Below, piece after piece: positions 58,568 through 64,000 of a stretch of 64,000 nucleotides of DNA (position 1 is the first letter of the stretch; every line of letters starts with the position of its first letter). The notes below the pieces were generated by a model. It made no database searches, was not told where the DNA came from, and was given only the letters and a program-made list of their open reading frames with translations. This DNA is from Streptomyces sp. NBC_01262 (GTDB taxonomy: Bacteria > Actinomycetota > Actinomycetes > Streptomycetales > Streptomycetaceae), in NCBI RefSeq assembly GCF_036226365.1, contig NZ_CP108462.1:7038501-7102500 (forward strand), in the 5' to 3' direction. The position numbers and the translations under genes were made by a program.

Positions 58568-59340
58568 AGGGCACGCACCCGGTGGCCGAGCCGCTCGGAC
58601 AGGTCGGCGGCGCCCTTGGCCGCCAGCTCCTCCAGCTCCACCCGCCGTTCGTCGCTCCAGCGGATCATCGGCACGGAGATGCTGAGCGCGGCCACGACCT
58701 GCCCGGCGGAGTCCCGTACGGGCGCGGCGATGCAGGAGACGTCCGGATTGGACTCGCGCTGCTCGATGGCGATGCCCCGATCCCGGATCGCGGCGAGCTG
58801 GCTGCGCAGCTCCTGCGGCGAGGTGATGGTGTGCGGGGTCATCGCGCGCAGCGGAGTGTCCAGCGGCAGCCGGGCGTCGAGCGTGGCGGCGGGCAGCGAG
58901 GCGAGCAGCATCTTGCCGACGGAGGTGCAGTGCGCGGGCAGCCGCCGGCCGGCGGCGGAGACCATACGGACCGCGTGAGTGCTGTCGACCTTGGCGATGT
59001 AGATGACGTCGGTGCCTTCGAGCAGGGCCACATGCACCGTCTCGTCGCAGGTCTCGGCGACGGTGCGGGCCACCTGCTGGCCCTCGGCGGCGAGGTCGAG
59101 CTGCTCGGAGTAGCGGCTGCCGAGCTGGTAGGGACGGACGCCGAGGCGGTACCGGCCTGGCTGTCCGGGCAGCGGCACGAGATAGTTGCGGGCAGCGAGC
59201 GTGGTGACGAGTTCGTGCACCGTGGTGCGCGGCAGGCCGAGCCTGCGGGTGATCTCGGGCGCGGAAAGGGTCCCGTCGCCTTCGAGGAAGAGCTCCAGGA
59301 TGTCCAGGGCTCGGGTCACGGCTGGTACCAGGCGTCCCAT
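58564..59340 (-). CDS. IclR-family transcriptional regulator
   Basis: 258 residues from ATG 59340 (GAGAAG upstream); the longer in-frame extension is rejected. N-terminal winged HTH (ALDILELFLEGDGTLSAPEI, then GLPRTTVHELVTTLA) and C-terminal effector domain (SVGKMLLASLP, RGIAIEQRESNPDVSCIAAPV). Such regulators control sugar-acid and aromatic catabolism and bind the pathway intermediate. Operon leader for the lactonase, which it probably autoregulates. Confidence 0.9.
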   Translation of the reverse strand: MGRLVPAVTRALDILELFLEGDGTLSAPEITRRLGLPRTTVHELVTTLAARNYLVPLPGQPGRYRLGVRPYQLGSRYSEQLDLAAEGQQVARTVAETCDETVHVALLEGTDVIYIAKVDSTHAVRMVSAAGRRLPAHCTSVGKMLLASLPAATLDARLPLDTPLRAMTPHTITSPQELRSQLAAIRDRGIAIEQRESNPDVSCIAAPVRDSAGQVVAALSISVPMIRWSDERRVELEELAAKGAADLSERLGHRVRAL

Positions 59341-59572
59341 CGCTGCTTCTCTCCGACGACGTGTTCGAGTCTTCCGGTCCGGGTGTTCGAGATCCCGGAA
59401 CTTGACCGGTATTGCGAACGAATCGTATCGGCCGCCGCCGCCCCTCAGCAATGGTCCGTACGCCACGCCGAAGATCTGTCTGTCCGTTAAACGATAAGCA
59501 CTATTTGTTAGCTTCTGTACGCCGATCGAATAATCATCACATTTTGGTCAGTTATCGGAATCCGCTTCGTGC

Positions 59573-59619
59573 TTCCCACTCTTCCTCTCCTCCTCACTCC
59601 CTTCCTCCCTCCCTTCACT
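59573..59619 (+). other. Polypyrimidine tract in the cslA leader
   Basis: Of 47 bases all but a few are C or T, in a region that otherwise includes AT-rich patches. In mRNA this CU-rich leader contains CUCCUCCUC-like segments and lies 18 bases before the cslA GTG. It may act on translation or be bound by a protein. The 296-bp region 59341-59636 otherwise holds the divergent iclR and cslA promoters; no gene seen. Confidence 0.55.
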
Positions 59620-59636
59620 ACGCCTACGGGGGTGTC

Positions 59637-61517
59637 GTGACGATCACGCCGAGCAGCACCCGGCCGACCACCGACCACCAGCCCACGATCGCGCCGGCCC
59701 CCGCGTCGCAGGCCGCCGGAGCCGCCGACCCGGGGGCCGGTGCCACGCCCGCGTACGACTACGAACGCTTCAGCCACCTCGCGGGGCCGCTCACCGAGCC
59801 CGAGCTGAAGCCCGGTCAGACCTATCGCGTCCAGTACCGCAGCCTGCTTGCCGAGGGGAAGCACAGGAAGCGCACCGCTCTGCTGCTGTCCGCCGCGCCG
59901 GTGGTCTCGGTGCTGCTCCTGGTGTGGCTCATGCAGCCGCAGCACTGGGTGCACCGCCAGTACGTGCCGCAGTGGGCGACCGTCGCCGACACGGTGATGC
60001 TGGTGTCGATCGGGCTCATCGAGCTCTTCCGGGTGATCACCGTCGTGTCCAACGCGCACGCCACCCTCGTCGCCAGCGACCCGGTGCCGGTCACCGCCGA
60101 GGCCGGCACCCGGGTGGCCTTCCTGACCAGCTTCGTACCGAGCAGTGAACCGCTGTCCATGGTCCGTGCCACCCTGGAGGGCGCGGTGCTGCTGCGGCAC
60201 GACGGCCCGCTGGACGTCTGGCTGCTCGACGAGGGCGACGACCCCGAGGTCAAGCGGATGTGCGACCGCCTGGGCGTGCACCACTTCAGCCGCAAGGGCG
60301 TCGAGAAGTGGAACCAGCCCACCGGCTCCTTCCGGGCGAGGACCAAGCACGGCAACTACAACGCCTGGCTGGACGCGCACGGCGACGGCTACGAGTTCAT
60401 GGCCTGCGTCGACACCGACCACATCCCGCTGCCCAACTTCCTGGAGCGGATGCTCGGCTACTTCCGCGACCCCGATGTCGCCTTCGTCGTCGGCCCCCAG
60501 GTCTACGGCAACTACGAGGCCACCGTCACCAAGGCCGCCGAGAGCCAGCAGTTCCTCTTCCACGCGCTCATCCAGCGGGCCGGCAACGCCTACGGCTCGC
60601 CCATGTTCGTCGGCACCAACAACGCGGTCCGGGTCTCCGTCCTCAAACAGATCGGCGGCCTGTACGACTCGATCACCGAGGACATGGCCACCGGCCTGGA
60701 GATCCACGGCACCCGCAACCCCGCCTCCGGGCAGCGCTGGCGCTCGGTCTACACCCCGGACGTGCTCGCCGTCGGCGAGGGCCCGACCTCCTGGACCGAC
60801 TTCTTCAGCCAGCAGCTGCGCTGGAGCCGGGGCACGTACGAGACGGTGATCAAGCAGTTCTGGAAGGCGCCGTTCACCCTGTCGCCCGGCCGCTTCCTCA
60901 ACTACGCGCTGATGGTCACCTATTACCCGATGTCCGCCGTCAACTGGATCCTCGGAGCCGTGTCCTGCGCGCTCTTCCTGGTGCTGGGGGCCTCCGGGGT
61001 GCACATCGAGTCCTCCGTCTGGCTCATGCTCTACAGCGACGCCGCCGCGCTCCAGATCGGCCTGTACATGTGGAACCGGCGGCACAACGTCAGCCCGCAC
61101 GAGCCCGAGGGGTCGTCCGGACTGGCCGGCATGGTGATGTCCGCGCTGTCGGCGCCGCTGTACACCCGGTCGTTCGCGGAGGCGGTGCTGCGCCGCCGCT
61201 CCGGCTTCGTGGTCACCCCGAAGGGCGACTCGGCCAGCCCGGACCGGCTCATGACCTTCCGGATCCACCTCTTCTGGGCGGCCGTGTTCGGGACCTCGCT
61301 CGTCGCCTCCTTCTTCCTCGGCCACACCCATGTCGCGATGCGCACCTGGGCGGCGCTGGCCCTGGCCATCGCCCTCACCCCGGTCCTCGCCTGGCAGGGC
61401 GCGGAGCTGCGCGGCCGGATCCGTACCCGCCGTGCCGAGAAGGCCGCCCGGACCGCCGAGGCCCAGCCCCAGCCCCAGCAGCAGTCCCACCCGCTCGACC
61501 AGCACAGCCACGCGTAG
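59637..61517 (+). CDS. cslA: Cellulose synthase-like glycosyltransferase CslA
   Basis: 626 residues from GTG 59637 (GGGGGTG upstream). A cytoplasmic N-terminus of about 80 residues, two membrane helices, then a GT2 domain with VWLLDEGDDPEV, ACVDTDHIP (DxD), SITEDMATG (TED) and QQLRWSRG (QxxRW), then five to six further helices. The C-terminus is Gln/His-rich. In S. coelicolor and S. lividans CslA makes a beta-glucan at the hyphal tip, needed for aerial growth, and works with GlxA. Here glxA starts 20 bp downstream, as in those species. Confidence 0.93.
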   Translation: MTITPSSTRPTTDHQPTIAPAPASQAAGAADPGAGATPAYDYERFSHLAGPLTEPELKPGQTYRVQYRSLLAEGKHRKRTALLLSAAPVVSVLLLVWLMQPQHWVHRQYVPQWATVADTVMLVSIGLIELFRVITVVSNAHATLVASDPVPVTAEAGTRVAFLTSFVPSSEPLSMVRATLEGAVLLRHDGPLDVWLLDEGDDPEVKRMCDRLGVHHFSRKGVEKWNQPTGSFRARTKHGNYNAWLDAHGDGYEFMACVDTDHIPLPNFLERMLGYFRDPDVAFVVGPQVYGNYEATVTKAAESQQFLFHALIQRAGNAYGSPMFVGTNNAVRVSVLKQIGGLYDSITEDMATGLEIHGTRNPASGQRWRSVYTPDVLAVGEGPTSWTDFFSQQLRWSRGTYETVIKQFWKAPFTLSPGRFLNYALMVTYYPMSAVNWILGAVSCALFLVLGASGVHIESSVWLMLYSDAAALQIGLYMWNRRHNVSPHEPEGSSGLAGMVMSALSAPLYTRSFAEAVLRRRSGFVVTPKGDSASPDRLMTFRIHLFWAAVFGTSLVASFFLGHTHVAMRTWAALALAIALTPVLAWQGAELRGRIRTRRAEKAARTAEAQPQPQQQSHPLDQHSHA

Positions 61518-61537
61518 CCCCCGTAAAGGAAGCCCCC

Positions 61538-63481
61538 GTGAGGTACCGCCCCAGCCCGCAGCTCCGCAAGACCGCGCTCGGTGCCACCGCGCTCGTCGCC
61601 CTGGCCGGGCTCAACGCCCCGGCGGCGGTCGGGTTCGCCGAACGCCAATACCACCAGTACAAGATCAACCAGCCCAGGTACAAGGCGCTGTACGGCCACT
61701 GGGACCTGGTGGACGTGCCACAGGAGTTCCGGATCAACGCCATTCACGCGGCCCTGCTGCACACCGGCAAGGTGCTGCTGATCGCGGGCTCCGGGAACGA
61801 CCAGCGCAACTTCGACGCGGGCAGGTTCCAGAGCGTCCTGTGGGACCCGTCGGACAACTCCTTCAAGGAGGTCGACACCCCCAAGGACATGTTCTGCTCC
61901 GGCCACGCCCAACTGCCCGACGGCAGGCTGCTGGTGGCCGGCGGCACCGCCCGCTACGAGAAGCTCGGCGGCGACGTCACCCGGGCGGGCGGCGCCATGC
62001 TGATCAAGAACGAGGACCCGGACAAGCCCCGGCTGCTGCGCAAGGGCACGGTCTTCGTGGGCGCCTCGGGACGGGCCTACCGCTCGCTGTTCGACGTCCT
62101 GGTGCCGCGCGCCACCAAGAAGGTCTACGCGCCCAAGGCCAAGCGCAAGGCCGCGGTCAAGGTCACCGCGAGCCAGGCCCGGGTGTACGTGGAGGCGACC
62201 GTCCACGGCGAGAAGGGCATCAGCAACACCGCCGACCAGTACGCGATCGCCGGCCTCAAGGGCAAGGACGCCGACAACGTCTACGGGCTCGCCGCCAAGC
62301 TCGGCCTGGACAAGAAGGACTTCCAGGGGCTGCGGGAGGCGTACGAGTTCGACCCCGTCGCCGAGCGCTACATCACCGTCGACTCCATGGCCGAGGCCCG
62401 CTGGTACCCGACGCTGGTGACGCTCAAGGACGGCCGGGTGCTGGCCGTGTCCGGCCTGGACGACATGGGCGAGATCATCCCCGGCAGGAACGAGATCTTC
62501 GACCCGAAGACCCGCAAGTGGTCCAAGGGCCCCGACCGCTACTTCCCCACCTACCCCGCGCTCTTCCTCACCCAGGGCGGCGACCTCTTCTACTCCGGCT
62601 CCAACGCGGGATACGGCCCGGCCGACCAGGGCCGCGTCCCCGGCATCTGGAACCTGGAGAAGAACACCTTCGCCCCGGTGCCCGGGCTGAGCCAGGCCGG
62701 CCGCACCGAGACCTCGGCCTCGGTGCTGCTGCCCCCGGCGCAGCGGCAGCGCGTCATGCTGCTCGGCGGGGGAGGGGTCGGCGAGTCCCACGCGTCCACG
62801 GCGCGCACGGCGGTCGTCGACCTCAAGGCGAAGAAGCCGGTCTACATGGACGGGCCCGAACTCCCGGAGGGGACGCGGTATCTGAACGCCGTGCTCACCC
62901 CGGACGACACCGTCTTCACCAGCGGCGGCTCGCACGACTACCGGGGCAAGAGGGCCAGCGACATCCTCAAGGCCCAGTTCTACGACCCGGCGACCAACGC
63001 CTTCAGCGAGGCGGCGGCCCCGACGGTGGGCCGGGACTACCACTCCGAGGCGCTGCTGCTGCCCGACGGCCGGATCGCGGTCTTCGGCTCCAACCCGCTC
63101 TTCGCCGACAAGGACGACACCCAGCCCGGTGTCTTCGAGCAGCGCATCGAGGTCTACACGCCGCCCTATCTGTTCGGTGACCAGTCCGCCCGGCCCCGGC
63201 TGGCCCGGCACGCGCTGACGGTCGGGCGCGGCGGCACGGCAGTGCTCGACGCCGCCGACGCCTCGGCGGTCGCCAAGGCCCGGCTGATGCGGCCGAGCGC
63301 GGTCACCCACGCCACGGATGTCGAGCAGCGCTCGATCGAGCTGACCGTGACGCGTAAGGGCGACGCGCTGTCGGTGCGGATCCCGGACGACCCGACGCTG
63401 GTGCCCAGCGGCTGGTACATGCTCTTCGTCACGAACGCGAAGGGGGTTCCGTCGCAGGCCCAGTGGGTGCATGTGAGCTGA
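61538..63481 (+). CDS. glxA: Galactose-oxidase-like radical copper oxidase GlxA
   Basis: 647 residues from GTG 61538 (AAAGGA upstream). A signal-anchor helix at about 10-33 is followed by a kelch-type propeller interrupted by an extra domain (about 150-260). Mononuclear-copper residues: Cys120 in MFCSGHA (thioether-linked to Tyr), Trp-Tyr in ARWYPT near 289-290, Tyr-His in GRDYHSEA, and His in VTHATDV. GlxA oxidises the glycan made by CslA, and copper delivery to it is needed for development. In the known species cslZ (GH6) follows; here the next gene is a convergent alpha-galactosidase-like gene. Confidence 0.92.
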   Translation: MRYRPSPQLRKTALGATALVALAGLNAPAAVGFAERQYHQYKINQPRYKALYGHWDLVDVPQEFRINAIHAALLHTGKVLLIAGSGNDQRNFDAGRFQSVLWDPSDNSFKEVDTPKDMFCSGHAQLPDGRLLVAGGTARYEKLGGDVTRAGGAMLIKNEDPDKPRLLRKGTVFVGASGRAYRSLFDVLVPRATKKVYAPKAKRKAAVKVTASQARVYVEATVHGEKGISNTADQYAIAGLKGKDADNVYGLAAKLGLDKKDFQGLREAYEFDPVAERYITVDSMAEARWYPTLVTLKDGRVLAVSGLDDMGEIIPGRNEIFDPKTRKWSKGPDRYFPTYPALFLTQGGDLFYSGSNAGYGPADQGRVPGIWNLEKNTFAPVPGLSQAGRTETSASVLLPPAQRQRVMLLGGGGVGESHASTARTAVVDLKAKKPVYMDGPELPEGTRYLNAVLTPDDTVFTSGGSHDYRGKRASDILKAQFYDPATNAFSEAAAPTVGRDYHSEALLLPDGRIAVFGSNPLFADKDDTQPGVFEQRIEVYTPPYLFGDQSARPRLARHALTVGRGGTAVLDAADASAVAKARLMRPSAVTHATDVEQRSIELTVTRKGDALSVRIPDDPTLVPSGWYMLFVTNAKGVPSQAQWVHVS

Positions 63482-63504
63482 GCACGCGGCTGACCTGCGG
63501 CCCG

Positions 63505-63552
63505 TGGTGGGTTGCTCGCGCAGTTCCCCGCGCCCCTTCGGGGCACGGGCCT
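63505..63552. repeat. Common Streptomyces interspersed repeat with hairpin
   Basis: GTGGTGGGTTGCTCGCGCAG followed by TTCCCCGCGCCCCTTCGGGGC: a sequence seen at many gene ends in Streptomyces genomes. It includes the small stem GCCCC/GGGGC and probably acts as the terminator for glxA and the convergent gene. Confidence 0.7.
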
Positions 63553-63591
63553 CTGGCGGCTCCTAGGCCACGGGCCGCACTGTGGATCCGG

Positions 63592-64000
63592 TCAGCATGA
63601 GAGCAACGCGACCGCCCCGGTCCACGGCTGCGGTGACTGCCACCGCAGCCGGGTCCCGGCCACGGACAGCGGCGAGCCGAGGGCGCCCGACACCGTCCAG
63701 TGGCCGAGCGGCAGGTCGACGGTCGGGGAGCCGCCGGGGTCGGCGAAGGCGTGCAGGACCACGAGGGCCTGGGTGCCGTCGGCCGAGACCCGCAGGACGG
63801 ACTGCCAGCCGGTGGGGTTGCGCATGGCGTCGGCCGGGCGCGTACCGCTGTGGTGGGAGACACCGGCGTCGATGACGGGGGCGGCGCGCTGGTACAGGGT
63901 CAGGGCCTCGGTGACGAGCCGCCAAGCGGGTTCGTCGAGGAGATCCGGGTCGCCGGACAGGCACAGGCGGCCCAGGAAGCCGGCGGCGAGCTTGTAGACG
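63592..64000 (-). CDS. Alpha-galactosidase-like GH (GH36/GH27 type), C-terminal part
   Basis: The 5' part lies beyond the right edge. The visible 135 residues read KLAAGFLGRLCLSG-DPDLL, a run typical of the end of the melibiase barrel (LSGDLDLL with LVTEALTLYQRAAPVI helix). They are followed by a small beta domain (TGWQSVLRVSADG, LVVLHAFADPGG, PLGHWTVSGALG) and the stop at 63592. GH36 enzymes remove alpha-galactosyl residues from oligosaccharides. Convergent with glxA. Family call rests on a partial sequence. Confidence 0.7.
   Translation of the reverse strand, partial: VYKLAAGFLGRLCLSGDPDLLDEPAWRLVTEALTLYQRAAPVIDAGVSHHSGTRPADAMRNPTGWQSVLRVSADGTQALVVLHAFADPGGSPTVDLPLGHWTVSGALGSPLSVAGTRLRWQSPQPWTGAVALLSC

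Noticed and set aside
1..64000. tRNA, rRNA, insertion sequence, integrase or phage genes
   Set aside because: None of the characteristic sequences was found on either strand.

Overview
The window is about 72% GC, has GTG/TTG starts, very rare TTA codons, and carries chaplins, a rodlin-like pair, a CslA/GlxA pair, a SigB-like sigma factor and a type II polyketide cassette. All of this points to a Streptomyces chromosome, in accessory or arm-proximal territory rich in secreted proteins. No rRNA, tRNA, CRISPR array, transposase or phage gene was found.

Layout. 0-9 kb: a two-gene membrane-protein operon runs off the left edge; then a molybdenum hydroxylase (FAD subunit plus fused 2Fe-2S/Mo subunit), a membrane metallophosphoesterase, and an ABC ATPase/permease pair. 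9-16 kb (minus strand): a secreted M1-type metallopeptidase, a secreted protein joining a ricin-type ribosome-inactivating domain to a pectinesterase, and a large NTPase-LuxR regulator. 15.7-23.6 kb: two family-2 glycosyltransferases (one fused to a methyltransferase), a PAS-GAF-PP2C-HATPase phosphatase, a collagen-like Gly-Ala-Gln repeat protein and a secreted GH5 glycosidase with a LacI-type operator. 23.6-27.9 kb: two tandem PucR/CdaR-type regulators divergent from three exported proteins, one of which resembles aerolysin/ETX-type toxins, with a cluster of CTCTGAT motifs between them.

27.9-41.6 kb is regulatory: an orphan OmpR-type regulator, an HTH-NTPase-WD40 protein, an ECF sigma factor with a membrane partner, a sortase with one putative substrate, an MHYT sensor, an ABC-transporter/histidine-kinase/response-regulator operon, four small unknown genes and a SigB-type sigma factor. 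41.7-45.8 kb: a winged-helix regulator followed by a compact type II PKS cassette (ACP, cyclase-cupin fusion, KS-alpha, KS-beta).

45.8-49.6 kb is an aerial-hypha surface cluster: two rodlin-like proteins, three short chaplins, a 122-residue secreted protein, and a subtilisin homologue whose catalytic serine is alanine. The three chaplins share a CGCATC-N16-CGTTG(T/A) promoter resembling the sigma-BldN consensus. 49.6-64 kb concerns glucan metabolism: a secreted GH6, a cytoplasmic GH3 beta-glucosidase with an MFS transporter and divergent TetR, a quinone-reductase-like oxidoreductase with divergent MarR, a zinc-ribbon membrane protein, an SMP-30 lactonase with IclR, the cslA-glxA tip-glycan genes, and the end of an alpha-galactosidase-like gene cut by the right edge.

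The strongest candidates for undescribed biology are the RIP-pectinesterase fusion, the Ser-to-Ala subtilase inside the chaplin cluster, the KS-beta without its usual glutamine, and the secreted toxin-like trio near 26 kb. All functions are inferred from sequence by eye; no database search was run.
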